From the NCBI GenBank assembly GCA_017444985.1, contig JAFSVK010000007.1:1-33484 (forward strand): DNA of 33,484 bases, read 5' to 3'. Below are positions 7,901-17,475 of the stretch, in pieces (position 1 is the first letter of the stretch; each line of letters starts with the position of its first letter). This DNA is from Bacillota bacterium (GTDB lineage: Bacteria > Bacillota > Clostridia > Lachnospirales > CAG-274). Both the position numbers and the translations under genes were made by a program. The notes under the pieces are model-generated. The model had not been told where the DNA came from. It saw only the letters and a list, made by a program, of their open reading frames with translations, and did no database searches.

Positions 7901-8517
7901 CGGATGTAAAGCCTCAGGTAAAGGATAAAAACAGGGTAAGCGTATTTATAGACGGGAAATTTTCCTTTGGCATAAGCGAGGGCGATGCTCTCTACTACAA
8001 ACTTGTTCCAAATACGGAAATAAGCGAGGAAAAATACGATACCATACTCAAAGAGCTTGTTTTTACAAAGGCTAAGGAAAAGGCTGTCAGGTTTATAGGT
8101 ACGGGTTTTAAAAGCCGTAAGGAAATAGCCGATAAATTAAAAAAAGACTTTGGAGAGGACATTGTGGAGATGACCTTGGAAACTCTTCAAAAATACGGCT
8201 ACTGCGATGATAAAAAATACACTCTCATGTATATTAAAGAGAGCTACAAATACAAAAAAAACGGACCTCTTAAAATAAAATACGATTTGAAAATAAAGGG
8301 TGTAGAGGAGGAGATCGTAAGAGAGTGCTTTGAAGAAACGGAGTACGACTTTTATGCCCTTGCCCTGGAAGTTTTGGAGAAGAAATACAAAGGTGAGCCG
8401 CTTACGGACTTTAAGGAAAAGAAAAAAGCCTTTGATTTTCTTATGAGAAAAGGCTTCGATTACAGTGTATCGAAAGAGGCTATGGTAGAATACGAAAATC
8501 AAGGAACCACGGATTAA
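7891..8517 (+). CDS. recX: RecX-like regulatory protein
   Basis: A 208-residue, helix-rich, highly charged protein of the RecX family, which binds RecA filaments and modulates recombination and SOS activity. The tandem RecX repeats are visible: KELVFTKAKEKAVRFIGTGFKSRKEIADKLKKDF near 50-85, with an Arg/Lys-(K/E)-E-(I/L)-(A/x)-KL core, then YGYCDDKKYTLMYIKES and KNGPLKIKYDLKIKGV. Length fits the Gram-positive RecX. The start overlaps the end of the DUF951 gene by 10 bases. recA is not in this window. Confidence 0.85.
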   Translation: MLITDVKPQVKDKNRVSVFIDGKFSFGISEGDALYYKLVPNTEISEEKYDTILKELVFTKAKEKAVRFIGTGFKSRKEIADKLKKDFGEDIVEMTLETLQKYGYCDDKKYTLMYIKESYKYKKNGPLKIKYDLKIKGVEEEIVRECFEETEYDFYALALEVLEKKYKGEPLTDFKEKKKAFDFLMRKGFDYSVSKEAMVEYENQGTTD

Positions 8518-8546
8518 TTATTCGGTGTTTCCTCAAGGAGGGTAAT

Positions 8547-9665
8547 ATGGCAAGGACGTTAAGAAAGGTCACAGGTACCGACAGCTGTGCGGCCGCAGCT
8601 ACAAAAGCGGCTACCCTTATGCTTCTAAGCGGTGGTAAGATCAAAAAAATATCCTATATGGATCCCAACGGACAAGAGGTTTTTATAGTGGTGGAAGATG
8701 TCTGTGCGGAGGAGGGAAGCGTAAGCTGTGCCGTAAGGTTAGACAGTGGTTCCGATCCCGATATTGCTAAAGACATACTCATATACAGCAAGGTCAAAAA
8801 AGCCGAAAAAGGCATTTTGGTAGAGGGCGGAGAAGGTATAGGAAAAGCGGATGAACAGGTGTATGGCTTGGAAGAGGGGAAAAAAGCCATAGACGAAAAG
8901 GCTATGGAGGCAATAAAAAGCTCTGCACTTTATATCTGCGAGGAAATAGACTATAAAGAAGGCATAGAAGTGGAGATATACGCTCCTTTAGGCAAGTCTG
9001 TGGCAAAAAGGAAGGGTATATCGGGCGGTATTGCCATACTTGGAGGAAGTGCCGTAGTATCCCCTATGAACGCCTCACAGACAAAAAGATCCATACAGCT
9101 TGCCATAAAGAGTATGGCGATGAAGTATGAATATTTGGCGGCATCTCCCGGAAACAACGGTGAGATATTTGCAAAAGAGGAGTTCAATATCCCCGAGGAC
9201 AGAATTATACGTTCAAGCGACTATATAGGAGACACTATAGCCTTTTGCCTACATTCAAAGGTGAAGGGGCTTGTGCTCATAGGCCACATAGGAAAGATGG
9301 TAAAGCTTGGAGCGGGCATACTTAACACTCATAACAAAAGCGGTGACGGTAGGCTTGAGGTGTTGGTAACGGCAGCCATAAAGGCGGGAGCCTCCTCCGC
9401 ACTTTTAAGCGATATCGTAAATTGTATAACGATAGATGAGGCTTTGGATCTTCTTGAAGAGGCAGGCATACTTGAACCTGCCATGCAGGCTCTTATCGAA
9501 AAGATAGAAAGGCACATTACAAGAAACAGCTCGGATATGGAGATAGGTGCTGTGGTCTTTTCAAATCATTACGGCATACTTGCCCTTACAAGTAAGGCTG
9601 TGGAGCTTATAAACAATGTCAATCTGCAACAGGAACAGGACAGAAGCGATATATTGAGAAACTGA
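8547..9665 (+). CDS. cbiD: Cobalt-precorrin-5B C1-methyltransferase
   Basis: CbiD (372 residues) methylates C1 of cobalt-precorrin-5B using SAM in the anaerobic cobalamin pathway. Recognisable blocks are the N-terminal TGTDSCAAAATKAA (about 9-22), GISGGIAILGGSAVVSPMN (about 157-175), SPGNNGEIFAKE, SDYIGDT, and GHIGKMVKLGAGILNTHNKS (about 246-265). The usual GYTTGTCAAAA signature is modified to KVTGTDSCAAAA. The start has AAGGAGG 6 bases upstream, so it can be translated on its own. No other cobalamin gene is present here; the rest of the pathway would have to lie elsewhere. Its stop codon overlaps the start of the next ORF by one base. Confidence 0.88.
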   Translation: MARTLRKVTGTDSCAAAATKAATLMLLSGGKIKKISYMDPNGQEVFIVVEDVCAEEGSVSCAVRLDSGSDPDIAKDILIYSKVKKAEKGILVEGGEGIGKADEQVYGLEEGKKAIDEKAMEAIKSSALYICEEIDYKEGIEVEIYAPLGKSVAKRKGISGGIAILGGSAVVSPMNASQTKRSIQLAIKSMAMKYEYLAASPGNNGEIFAKEEFNIPEDRIIRSSDYIGDTIAFCLHSKVKGLVLIGHIGKMVKLGAGILNTHNKSGDGRLEVLVTAAIKAGASSALLSDIVNCITIDEALDLLEEAGILEPAMQALIEKIERHITRNSSDMEIGAVVFSNHYGILALTSKAVELINNVNLQQEQDRSDILRN

Positions 9666-10201
9666 TGTTTTCACTTTGGAAGAAAAACAGTAGCATAAAC
9701 AAAAATATAAATATAGAAGGGTTTGCCAACGGTCAGGCTTTGGGGAAGCTGAAAGACTTAAGGCTCGGGTTTTTTAAAGCGGAGTATAACGGTTGCGGAG
9801 CTATAGCCCTTTACAATATATGTAAACTCTTATCCATAAAAAAGGATATAGGGGAGGTTTTTGACTACTGTAACCATAGGGCACTTTTCTTTTGGGGAAT
9901 GTTTGGTACAAAACCCGTTAAACTGGGAGATTTCCTTGAAAAACAGGGTTTTAAGGTAACAAGGGGTTACAAAAAAGGTAAAAAGAATACCCCCGCATTG
10001 GTGACCTATTGGCATAGGAATATATTTAAGGGCAAGCATACCGTTGCCCTTTATATAGGAGAAGATTTTGTAAAGGTATATAATTTCTACGGAAATGTTG
10101 AAAAAGCCTATACCTTTAAAAATATGGAAGAATTTTTTGAAAAAGCCGAAGCTGTGCATCCTTTTGTACAGTATGTGGAAGGCTTAAAAGAAGGAGAATG
10201 A
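9665..10201 (+). CDS. C39-like papain-fold protein, putative cysteine peptidase
   Basis: A 178-residue protein with a Cys-His-Asn/Asp arrangement of the C39-like/papain fold. The candidate nucleophile lies in YNGCGAIALYNICKLL (Cys about residue 43), the His in KGKHTVALYIGEDF (about 125), and a third polar residue in VKVYNFYG (about 138). There is no signal peptide or membrane segment, so it would act in the cytoplasm unless exported by other means. The ATG overlaps the cbiD stop (TGATG), implying translational coupling. Substrate is unknown. Activity is inferred from the motif pattern only, and the fold assignment could be wrong. Confidence 0.55.
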   Translation: MFSLWKKNSSINKNINIEGFANGQALGKLKDLRLGFFKAEYNGCGAIALYNICKLLSIKKDIGEVFDYCNHRALFFWGMFGTKPVKLGDFLEKQGFKVTRGYKKGKKNTPALVTYWHRNIFKGKHTVALYIGEDFVKVYNFYGNVEKAYTFKNMEEFFEKAEAVHPFVQYVEGLKEGE

Positions 10202-10202
10202 T

Positions 10203-11378
10203 ATGGACTACAAGCAAAAAGCCATGGAAATGCACAAAAAATGGGCAGGAAAGATAGAGATAAAGACAAGATCGAAACTTGAGACTCCCGAAGATCTTTC
10301 CATAGCCTACACACCGGGGGTAGCTGAACCCTGCATTGCCATTAAAAACGATCCCACCCTTTCCTACGTTCTTACAAGAAGGCATAATACGGTGGCGGTA
10401 ATTACAGACGGCTCCGCAATATTGGGCTTGGGAAATATAGGCCCCGAGGCGGGTATGCCCGTTATGGAGGGTAAGTGTGTTCTTTTTAAGGAATTTGGAG
10501 ATGTGGATGCCATACCTCTTTGTGTAAGAACACAGGACCCTGATGAATTTGTAAATGCGGTATCCCTTCTTGCGGGAAGTTTCGGAGGTATAAACTTAGA
10601 GGATATCTCCGCTCCCAGATGTTTTGAGATAGAGAGAAAGTTAAAAGAAAAATGCGATATACCCATTTTCCACGACGATCAGCACGGTACGGCGGTGGTA
10701 GTGCTCTCGGGTATAAGAAATGCCTGCAAGCTTACGGGTAAAAAGCTTGAGGACTGCGTTGTTGCCATGTCGGGTGCGGGGGCTGCGGGTACAGCCATTG
10801 CAAAGCTTTTGCTTAAGGCAGGTATAAAAGATATAACTTTGAGAGACCTTAACGGCGTGTACTCTTCCAAAAAGAGCTACAAGGACCCTGCATATACGGA
10901 ACTTGCCGCTCTTACAAATCCCAACCACAAAGACGGCTCCCTTGCCGATATTGTAAAGGGTGCGGATATATTTATAGGAGTATCGGCTCCCGGGCTTTTA
11001 ACAAAGGAAATGATACAGACCATGAATAAAGATGCCATAATATTTGCTATGGCAAATCCTGTGCCCGAGGTCATGCCCGATATTGCCTTGGAAGCGGGAG
11101 CAAGAGTGGTAGCTACGGGAAGAAGCGACTATCCCAATCAGATAAACAATGTTCTTGCCTTCCCCGGTATATTCAGAGGTGCTCTTGATGTAAGGGCGAG
11201 GGATATAAATGATGAAATGAAACTTGCGGCATCGGATGCCATTGCTAAGCTTGTTACGGAAGAAGACCTTGAAAAAGGCATTATAATACCCTCGGCATTT
11301 AACAAGAGTGTGGCAAAGGATATTGCGGAGGCGGTGGCTAAGGCGGCTATAGCCTCGGGAGTTGCACAGGTTTACTGA
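10203..11378 (+). CDS. NAD(P)-dependent malic enzyme
   Basis: Oxidative decarboxylation of malate to pyruvate and CO2 with reduction of NAD(P). The 391-residue length matches the short bacterial form without a phosphotransacetylase domain. Motifs: [12 protein letters not shown] (about 33-44, with the catalytic Tyr), the Lys in [16 protein letters not shown] (about 85-100), [10 protein letters not shown] (metal and substrate site, about 158-167) and the Rossmann [15 protein letters not shown] (about 190). C-terminal [10 protein letters not shown] and [10 protein letters not shown] are also typical. Cofactor preference cannot be read safely. GAAGGAG lies upstream of the ATG, and argH follows after 11 bases. 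Confidence 0.92.
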   Translation: MDYKQKAMEMHKKWAGKIEIKTRSKLETPEDLSIAYTPGVAEPCIAIKNDPTLSYVLTRRHNTVAVITDGSAILGLGNIGPEAGMPVMEGKCVLFKEFGDVDAIPLCVRTQDPDEFVNAVSLLAGSFGGINLEDISAPRCFEIERKLKEKCDIPIFHDDQHGTAVVVLSGIRNACKLTGKKLEDCVVAMSGAGAAGTAIAKLLLKAGIKDITLRDLNGVYSSKKSYKDPAYTELAALTNPNHKDGSLADIVKGADIFIGVSAPGLLTKEMIQTMNKDAIIFAMANPVPEVMPDIALEAGARVVATGRSDYPNQINNVLAFPGIFRGALDVRARDINDEMKLAASDAIAKLVTEEDLEKGIIIPSAFNKSVAKDIAEAVAKAAIASGVAQVY

Positions 11379-11389
11379 AAGGAAATACT

Positions 11390-12799
11390 ATGAGCAAAGA
11401 AAAACTTTGGGGTGGCAGATTTACAAAGTCTACCGACTCCTTTACGGATCACTTTCATTCATCCATAAGCTTTGATAAAAGGATGTACAAGCAGGATATA
11501 ACAGGCTCCGTAGCCCATGCGGCAATGTTGGGAAAACAGGGTATAATACCTATGGAGGACAGTATCCTTATACAAAAGACATTAAAAGAGATACTTGCAG
11601 ACATTGAGGCAGGTAAGGTAAGCTTTGACGAAAAGGCGGAAGATATCCACATGAACGTGGAGAGTATACTCATATCCAGAATAGGGGATGTGGGTAAGAG
11701 ATTGCATACGGGAAGAAGCAGAAATGACCAGGTAGCCTTGGATATAAGAATGTATCTTAAAGAAGAGATGGATAATATCTCTTCTCTTCTTGCGGAGCTT
11801 ATAGAGGTGCTGAATAACATTGCAAAAGAAAATGTCAATGTTATAATGCCGGGCTACACCCACTTGCAAAATGCACAGCCTGTGACCCTTGCCCACCATG
11901 TACTTGCCTATGTGGAAATGTTTAAAAGGGATATATCAAGGCTTAAAGACACCTACAAAAGAACAAATGTTATGCCCTTGGGTTCGGGAGCTTTAGCTGC
12001 GACCACCTACCCCTTGGACAGAATATACGTTATGGAGCAATTGGGCTTTGACTCCATAACCCTTGATTCTATGGACGGAGTAAGCGACAGGGATTTTGCT
12101 GTAGAATTTTTGGCGGATTGTTCCCTTATAATGATGCACTTAAGCCGTTTTTGCGAGGAGATCGTTATATGGTCATCTCGTCAGTACGCTTTTATAGAAC
12201 TTGACGATGCCTATTCCACAGGCTCATCCATTATGCCTCAAAAGAAAAACCCCGATATGGCAGAGCTTATAAGAGGAAAAACGGGAAGAGTTTACGGTGA
12301 ACTTTTCGCTCTTCTTACGGTCATGAAGGGGCTTCCTCTTGCATACAATAAGGATATGCAGGAAGATAAAGAGGGTGTTTTTGATGCCATAGATACACTT
12401 AAAATGTGCTTGCCCGTATTTACAAATATGGTAAAGACCATGAAGGTAAACAAAGAAAATATGTACTCTGCCGCAAAGCGTGGCTTTATGAATGCCACAG
12501 ATGCCGCAGATTGGCTTGTAAAACAGGGTATGCCCTTTAGAAGTGCCCATGAAGTTATAGGAAAGCTTGTGCTTTACTGTATAGAGAAGGATAAGGCTCT
12601 TGAGGAGCTTACACTTGAAGAATACAAGGCTGTAAGCCCTGTGTTTACGGAAGATGTGTATGAGGCTATAAGTCTTGAAAAATGCGTAAATGCCAGAACG
12701 GTAGACGGAGGCCCCTCCGAGAAGTACATAAGGGGGCTTATAGATATAAATGAGCAGTATATTAAAGATATCAAAACAACAGCGGAGGTTGAAAAATGA
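11390..12799 (+). CDS. argH: Argininosuccinate lyase
   Basis: Catalyses the last step of arginine synthesis, splitting argininosuccinate into arginine and fumarate. The 469-residue length is standard. Family signatures: [11 protein letters not shown] at the N-terminus, HTGRSRNDQ near residue 105, [14 protein letters not shown] near 152, and the fumarase/aspartase superfamily loop [12 protein letters not shown] (about 278-289). It lies between malic enzyme and yebC without other arginine genes, so argG and the rest must be elsewhere. The product fumarate could feed malate and the adjacent malic enzyme via fumarase, though this link is speculative. The 3' end overlaps yebC by 4 bases. Confidence 0.96.
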   Translation: MSKEKLWGGRFTKSTDSFTDHFHSSISFDKRMYKQDITGSVAHAAMLGKQGIIPMEDSILIQKTLKEILADIEAGKVSFDEKAEDIHMNVESILISRIGDVGKRLHTGRSRNDQVALDIRMYLKEEMDNISSLLAELIEVLNNIAKENVNVIMPGYTHLQNAQPVTLAHHVLAYVEMFKRDISRLKDTYKRTNVMPLGSGALAATTYPLDRIYVMEQLGFDSITLDSMDGVSDRDFAVEFLADCSLIMMHLSRFCEEIVIWSSRQYAFIELDDAYSTGSSIMPQKKNPDMAELIRGKTGRVYGELFALLTVMKGLPLAYNKDMQEDKEGVFDAIDTLKMCLPVFTNMVKTMKVNKENMYSAAKRGFMNATDAADWLVKQGMPFRSAHEVIGKLVLYCIEKDKALEELTLEEYKAVSPVFTEDVYEAISLEKCVNARTVDGGPSEKYIRGLIDINEQYIKDIKTTAEVEK

Positions 12800-13521
12800 G
12801 CGGTCATTCCAAATTTGCCAACATAAAACACAAGAAAGAGAAAAACGATGCGGCAAAGGGTAAAATATTTACGGTAATAGGCAGAGAATTGGCGGTAGCC
12901 GTAAAGGCGGGAGGCCCCGACCCCGACTCCAACTCAAGGCTCAGAGATGCCATAGCAAAGGCAAAGAGCAATAATATGCCCAATGATACCATTGAAAAGG
13001 CTATAAAAAGAGCTGCCGGAAACCTTGAGGGTGTAAACTACGAGGCTATCACTTATGAGGGTTACGGTCCTAAGGGTGTAGCTGTTATCGTGGAGACACT
13101 TACCGACAATAAAAACAGAACTGCGGCAGACGTAAGAAGTGCCTTTACAAAGGGTAACGGTAATATGGGTGCTACGGGCTGTGTAAGTTTTATGTTTGAC
13201 GAAAAAGGTCAGATCATAATAGAAAAAGATGATGATACCGATGCCGAGACTATAGAAATGACAGCTATAGAAGCAGGTGCGGAGGATATAACGGAGGAGG
13301 AGGACTCCTTTGAGATAGTAACGGCTCCCGAGGACTTCTCTGCTGTAAGAGAGGCTTTGGAACAGGCAGGTATAGCCTATGTTTCCGCAGAAGTGACTAT
13401 GATACCCCAAACTTATACCACTCTTACCGACGAAGAGGATATCAAAAAAATGAACAAGCTTTTGGATCTTCTTGATGAGAGTGATGATGTTAAGAATGTA
13501 TATCACAACTGGGACGAATGA
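12796..13521 (+). CDS. yebC: YebC/PmpR family (TACO1-like) protein
   Basis: A 241-residue protein opening [20 protein letters not shown], the near-invariant YebC start, followed by [30 protein letters not shown] and [21 protein letters not shown]. The family was long annotated as a DNA-binding transcription regulator; more recent work on YebC and its relative TACO1 points to help with translation of proline-rich stretches. It overlaps argH upstream by 4 bases (ATGA) and the first chromate transporter gene downstream by 4 bases. Confidence 0.95.
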   Translation: MSGHSKFANIKHKKEKNDAAKGKIFTVIGRELAVAVKAGGPDPDSNSRLRDAIAKAKSNNMPNDTIEKAIKRAAGNLEGVNYEAITYEGYGPKGVAVIVETLTDNKNRTAADVRSAFTKGNGNMGATGCVSFMFDEKGQIIIEKDDDTDAETIEMTAIEAGAEDITEEEDSFEIVTAPEDFSAVREALEQAGIAYVSAEVTMIPQTYTTLTDEEDIKKMNKLLDLLDESDDVKNVYHNWDE

Positions 13522-14069
13522 AAATGGGATCAAAAAAATACTTTGATATATACTTTACTTTTCTCAAAATGGGTGCGGTGTGCTTTGGCGGCGGTTATGC
13601 CATGCTTCCCATACTTGAAAGGGAGCTTGTGGAAAAAAGGCAGTGGACAAAAAGAGAAAATCTTGTGGACTACTACGCCATAGGTCAATGCACCCCGGGA
13701 GTTATAGCCGTAAATACCTCTACCTTCGTAGGTAACGAAGTTGGAGGTGTGGTAGGCGGCGTTGTGGCGACCTTGGGTTTCATAACCCCCTCACTTATAG
13801 TAATATGCCTCATTGCTTCCTTACTTCAAAATTTTGCCCATATAGAAATGGTGGAAAAAGCCTTTTCGGGTATAAGGGTGTGCGTGGGTGTACTTATTAT
13901 AAATGCCACACTGAAGCTTTGGAAGAGTGCCGTGAAGGATATTTTTGGTGTGGGTATATTTATAGCGGTAACGGTCACGAGTCTGTTTTTGAAAGTAAAT
14001 CCTGTATTTTTTGTGATCGTATCGGCACTTTTGGGGATAGTGTACCGCTCTTTCAGAGAAAAGGAGTAG
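13518..14069 (+). CDS. Chromate transporter family protein, first half-size subunit
   Basis: A 183-residue short-chain CHR family protein. The signatures [20 protein letters not shown] (about 20-38) and [22 protein letters not shown] (about 53-74) are diagnostic, with 4-6 hydrophobic segments after them. Two homologous half-size genes in tandem form the usual arrangement, probably a heterodimer equal to one long ChrA. The substrate may be chromate or sulfate, or an unknown anion; many short CHR proteins are untested. The ATG at 13518 overlaps the yebC stop; an in-frame ATG at 13524 is an alternative. Confidence 0.9.
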   Translation: MKMGSKKYFDIYFTFLKMGAVCFGGGYAMLPILERELVEKRQWTKRENLVDYYAIGQCTPGVIAVNTSTFVGNEVGGVVGGVVATLGFITPSLIVICLIASLLQNFAHIEMVEKAFSGIRVCVGVLIINATLKLWKSAVKDIFGVGIFIAVTVTSLFLKVNPVFFVIVSALLGIVYRSFREKE

Positions 14070-14073
14070 GTAT

Positions 14074-14625
14074 ATGTATATATTGTTATTTTACGAGTTT
14101 TTCAAAACGGGACTTTTTGCTATAGGAGGAGGGCTTGCCACAATACCCTTCCTCTATGATATGGCTACAAGGCATCCCGAATGGTTCGATGCGAGTACTA
14201 TAGTGGATATGTTGGCGGTATCCGAGTGTACCCCGGGACCTATAGGTATAAATATGTCTACCTATGTAGGCTTTAAAACAGGGTTTATCCCGGGGGCTTT
14301 CACATCTACTTTCGGTCTTGTGATACCCTCTGTTATAGTGGTGTTGGCGGTATCAAAGATACTTGCCAAATTTAAAGAAAACAAATATGTACAAAGGGGC
14401 TTTTACGGTATAAGGCCCGCTTCCGTGGGACTTATTGCGGCTGCCGGCATAATGGCTATAGGCTCTTGCTTTATAAACTTAAAAAACAAGGGCTTGGATA
14501 TCATAAATTTTAAAGCCCTTATACTTGCTCTTGTACTCTTTGTACTTATGAAAAAATTTAAAAACATACATCCCGTGGCATTTATAGCTTTATCTGCTGT
14601 GGCAGGGTGTATATTCGGCTTTTGA
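14074..14625 (+). CDS. Chromate transporter family protein, second half-size subunit
   Basis: A 183-residue partner of the preceding gene, with matching CHR motifs FAIGGGLATIPFLYDMA (about 15-31) and ECTPGPIGINMSTYVGFKTG (about 54-73) and several membrane segments. It starts 4 bases after the first subunit's stop. It shares length and fold with its neighbour but has clearly diverged, as expected for an old tandem pair with opposite membrane topology. Its stop codon lies inside the left arm of the terminator. Confidence 0.9.
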   Translation: MYILLFYEFFKTGLFAIGGGLATIPFLYDMATRHPEWFDASTIVDMLAVSECTPGPIGINMSTYVGFKTGFIPGAFTSTFGLVIPSVIVVLAVSKILAKFKENKYVQRGFYGIRPASVGLIAAAGIMAIGSCFINLKNKGLDIINFKALILALVLFVLMKKFKNIHPVAFIALSAVAGCIFGF

Positions 14626-14655
14626 AAGGGTATTGCCTTTTTGAAAGCCTTTTTT
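14617..14655 (+). terminator. Rho-independent terminator ending the 4792-14625 gene run
   Basis: GGCTTT (14617-14622) pairs with AAAGCC (14644-14649), with a 2-base internal loop, then AAAGG with CCTTT nearer the loop, followed by six T. It overlaps the stop codon of the second chromate transporter gene. Confidence 0.75.
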
Positions 14656-14730
14656 GTATTGTGGGAGATAGGTAATACTAATTCGTCGCAGAAAACTTTA
14701 GGTCAAACGAAAACCTATTGTACAACTTGT

Positions 14731-14756
14731 AGGGAACGACCCGAGTGTCGTTCCGA
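14731..14756. repeat. Short palindromic intergenic element
   Basis: GGAACGAC (14733-14740) and GTCGTTCC (14747-14754) form a perfect 8-base inverted repeat with a 6-base loop. It has no T tract and lies between two transcription units, 75 bases after a terminator. Its form (TTGTAGGG then a GC-rich palindrome) resembles dispersed intergenic palindromes common in Clostridia; I have no second copy in this window to prove that. The rest of 14656-14811 shows no gene. Confidence 0.45.
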
Positions 14757-14811
14757 TCTATATTTCTCTGTCTTTTTTAATTATATTGTAATAAAAAAAC
14801 ACTCGTATTTC

Positions 14812-14820
14812 TGTTATAAT
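14812..14820 (+). promoter_or_regulatory. Extended -10 promoter of the secreted epimerase-like gene
   Basis: TG (14812-14813), one base, then a perfect TATAAT (14815-14820), 41 bases before the ATG at 14862. No good -35 box is at the expected distance, which fits an extended -10 promoter. Confidence 0.6.
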
Positions 14821-14861
14821 ACAGGGGATTGTTATTTTGAATATACTTATGAGGTGAAAAT

Positions 14862-16646
14862 ATGAAAAAATCGGCAATTGCCCTGATGTTATCTCTTTTT
14901 GTTTCGGCAGGGCAGGTAAGTGTTTTTGCGGGTTCTTCCGCAGGTAAGATAAAAAGTATACCGAGTACCGTGAAGAAAACGGCGGAGACCACTGTACAAA
15001 CTACTCTTACCACAGAGACCACTACCCAAAAGCCTCTCCCCAACCCCGGAAGAGGTGTAAGAGTTGTGACTACCACAGCTGAAGTAACGGAGCAGACCAC
15101 GGAGCAGACTACCGAGGAAGTAACCGTAAAAGAAGAGGAAACGGAAACTACCACAAAGGACACCGAGACCGTAAGTGCCTCTACCGAAAAGAGGGTGGAA
15201 GTAACTACCATAAATGTGGAAAAGTACGGGGAAAATCCTACCGATGCAGAGGGTAAGCCTCTTACGGGAGATGCCCTTAACGCCTACAATGTAGTAAGAA
15301 AAACCAACAAAGACAAGTGGACGGCAATAACGGATGTAAAGCCTACTGTAAATGTGGTACACAACGACAATGTTTATACCGCAAACCAAAAAGTCTTTAA
15401 ATTTCCCGATAATTCCGAGTTTAATATTACAAGATACACCTTTAACTCGTCCTTGGAAGAAAGACTTGAACAAAGTCTTTTTATACCGGGAAACAGTATA
15501 GAAATAAGATATGTGGATCCCGATACAGACAGCTGGTATATGTCGGGAAACTATGAAAACACCTCGAAACAGACCCTTTTCATAGATACGGACACGGACC
15601 ACTACATCGTAAGTATTCCCGCGGTGTACAAAAACAATTTTGAAAACAACACCCTTGAATATTTACCCGAGCTTGAGGAGAAAATAACGATACAGCAGTC
15701 TCCCTCGGGCTATACCCTTAACTTTTCCTTCCCCGTAAACGAAGGCTTTATAGGGGAGTTATGGTACCTTAAGGCGGGAGACACACCCTTGGTGGATTGG
15801 AACAACTGGAACCATTTTGCCATACTTAAGCAAGATCTGGCACAGACAAGGAGATTTTCTTGGGACGGTTACTACTTCCCCACTCCTTCTAATTATACAC
15901 CCTACAGCCCCACCACACTTTACAGACAGCCCTCTTGTTACCCCGGGGCATCCTTTGTACAGTACGGTTCTTTCCCTGCTACCTTCGACCTTGCCTATGT
16001 GTTTATATACACTTGTATGCAAAACCAAAGTGAGCTTGGTTACTGGCCTACATCTCCAAAGTCGGGTTGGCTTGCTACGGACTTTAATATAGGTGCGGGA
16101 TTTTACGATACAAGATTTAATACGGACTTTGCCGAAAGCCTTCTTTTGGCATACAAGAGATACAACAACGACGATTTTCTTTTCGCACTTTCAAAATACT
16201 GTGAATTTTTCATACACCATGCGGAGGATAATCACTACTCTACCAACAACGACGGCTGGCTGGTGCAGGACTACGGCTATCCCTATCCTCACAGCAATAC
16301 CCATGTATCCTTGAACCATCAGCTTTCGGAGATAAACCTTCTTTACAAGGTATACAAAATAACTTATGAGCAAAGATATTTGGATTTTGCAAACAAAATG
16401 CTTCTTGCCATAGAGGATACAAAGGGAGAGTGGGTGCTTGCGGACAATAACTTAAATTACGCTCTCTACTATACCGCAAATACCAATATTATGGTAGACT
16501 ACCCTTACCTTACCTACAACGATCTTAAGCATACAAAAGAGCTTTACTACGATATTTACAGAAAGCAGAACGAGACTGTGGAATATCTCATGAAGTGCAA
16601 GCTTGAGTGGATGAGTGAAAATGGTGTGACAGGCTATGAAAAATAA
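14862..16646 (+). CDS. Secreted Thr-rich protein with glucuronyl C5-epimerase-like C-terminus
   Basis: A 594-residue exported protein. GAGGTG lies upstream of the ATG. Residues 1-23 form a signal peptide (MKKSAIALMLSLFVSAGQVSVFA). Residues about 35-110 are a low-complexity Thr/Glu stretch with TTE/EQTTEQTTEE repeats, likely an extended and possibly glycosylated stalk. A beta-rich middle region follows, and about 375-560 looks like an (alpha/alpha) barrel: GYWPTSPKSGWLATDF, DTRFNTDFAESLLLAYKRY, then DGWLVQDYGYPYP and THVSLNHQLSEINLLYKVY. This order resembles the D-glucuronyl C5-epimerase C-terminal domain, where the Tyr-rich WY-EEYP block and a following LNG-like helix form the active site. 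Epimerase activity is a hypothesis. The end overlaps the lipoprotein gene by 11 bases. Confidence 0.6.
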   Translation: MKKSAIALMLSLFVSAGQVSVFAGSSAGKIKSIPSTVKKTAETTVQTTLTTETTTQKPLPNPGRGVRVVTTTAEVTEQTTEQTTEEVTVKEEETETTTKDTETVSASTEKRVEVTTINVEKYGENPTDAEGKPLTGDALNAYNVVRKTNKDKWTAITDVKPTVNVVHNDNVYTANQKVFKFPDNSEFNITRYTFNSSLEERLEQSLFIPGNSIEIRYVDPDTDSWYMSGNYENTSKQTLFIDTDTDHYIVSIPAVYKNNFENNTLEYLPELEEKITIQQSPSGYTLNFSFPVNEGFIGELWYLKAGDTPLVDWNNWNHFAILKQDLAQTRRFSWDGYYFPTPSNYTPYSPTTLYRQPSCYPGASFVQYGSFPATFDLAYVFIYTCMQNQSELGYWPTSPKSGWLATDFNIGAGFYDTRFNTDFAESLLLAYKRYNNDDFLFALSKYCEFFIHHAEDNHYSTNNDGWLVQDYGYPYPHSNTHVSLNHQLSEINLLYKVYKITYEQRYLDFANKMLLAIEDTKGEWVLADNNLNYALYYTANTNIMVDYPYLTYNDLKHTKELYYDIYRKQNETVEYLMKCKLEWMSENGVTGYEK

Positions 16647-17424
16647 AAAAATATACGGAATACTTTTTATAATATTATCAATGATTCTCATACTTCCTTC
16701 TTGTAAAAAGAAGGAAGAGACCACCAAGGTGGATATGTCAAGCGTTGAATATTTCAACGACAAAAGGGACACCTTTTTGGATACACCTCAAAGGCAGGTA
16801 GAAGGCATTATAGACTTTGGCGCTTCGGCTGTAAGGGATGAGGATCCCGATAAAGAAGCGAAGGTAGTAAACTTTAAAAGCAGAGCCAAAGCCACTGTGG
16901 AAGACAACAAAGTGTTGGCGGATGTTACTCAAACAAACGGCGGCGGAAGCGTATCCAGACAGGTATACTACAACGGTGAAAATGTGTACACCGACTTTAA
17001 CGGCGGTGTAACACAGGAAGAAAACACCTACCTTTTTGCCAACGATTTTCTTGAGTACATAGATGTTTTTATGCCTAACTTCCCCGAGGAAAGCATAGAA
17101 AATAAAGAAGTAAAAGAAGAGGACGGTCTTACGGTGGTAAGCATAGGTTTTAAAAAGGATACCTTCCCTCAAACCGTTAAGAGCTATATGCCCCTTCTTA
17201 CAAACTACATTGATTATGACGACGACCAGATGAGTATAGACATTGCAAGTCTTGTTATAAAATACAAAGACGGTGAGCTTTACTCAACAGCCATAACGGT
17301 GAAGGGCCTTTTCAATAAGGATACGGAGTATCCCACAGCCTATTCCTATGAGAATACTGTAATGTGCGGTACCGACAATATATCCATAACAGTGCCCGAA
17401 AATATAGCAAAATTTATAGAATAA
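16636..17424 (+). CDS. Lipoprotein of unknown function
   Basis: A 262-residue predicted lipoprotein: MKNKKIYG, a hydrophobic stretch, then LILPSC with the lipidated Cys at 23. The mature part is acidic and beta-rich (VNFKSRAKATVEDNKVLADVTQ, SVSRQVYYNGENVYTDFNGG) and recalls folds that bind lipid or hydrophobic ligands (LolA/LppX-like), but I do not recognise a family. Its ATG lies inside the 3' end of the epimerase-like gene (11-base overlap) with only a weak binding site, so translation is probably coupled and the two products probably act together at the outer face of the membrane. Confidence 0.7.
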   Translation: MKNKKIYGILFIILSMILILPSCKKKEETTKVDMSSVEYFNDKRDTFLDTPQRQVEGIIDFGASAVRDEDPDKEAKVVNFKSRAKATVEDNKVLADVTQTNGGGSVSRQVYYNGENVYTDFNGGVTQEENTYLFANDFLEYIDVFMPNFPEESIENKEVKEEDGLTVVSIGFKKDTFPQTVKSYMPLLTNYIDYDDDQMSIDIASLVIKYKDGELYSTAITVKGLFNKDTEYPTAYSYENTVMCGTDNISITVPENIAKFIE

Positions 17425-17430
17425 TTATTG

Positions 17431-17459
17431 TTGACAAACAAGTACAAACAAGTTATAAT
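17431..17459 (+). promoter_or_regulatory. Consensus sigma-A promoter of rpsT
   Basis: A perfect TTGACA (17431-17436) and perfect TATAAT (17454-17459) are separated by exactly 17 bases. A strong promoter is expected for a ribosomal protein gene. The leader is about 125 bases. Confidence 0.92.
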
Positions 17460-17475
17460 AGTCAAAGTGTTTTTG

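Noticed and set aside
12796-14625. Chromium resistance operon
   Set aside because: No ChrB or other chromate genes; half-size CHR pairs are widespread and often of unknown substrate, and here they follow housekeeping genes.
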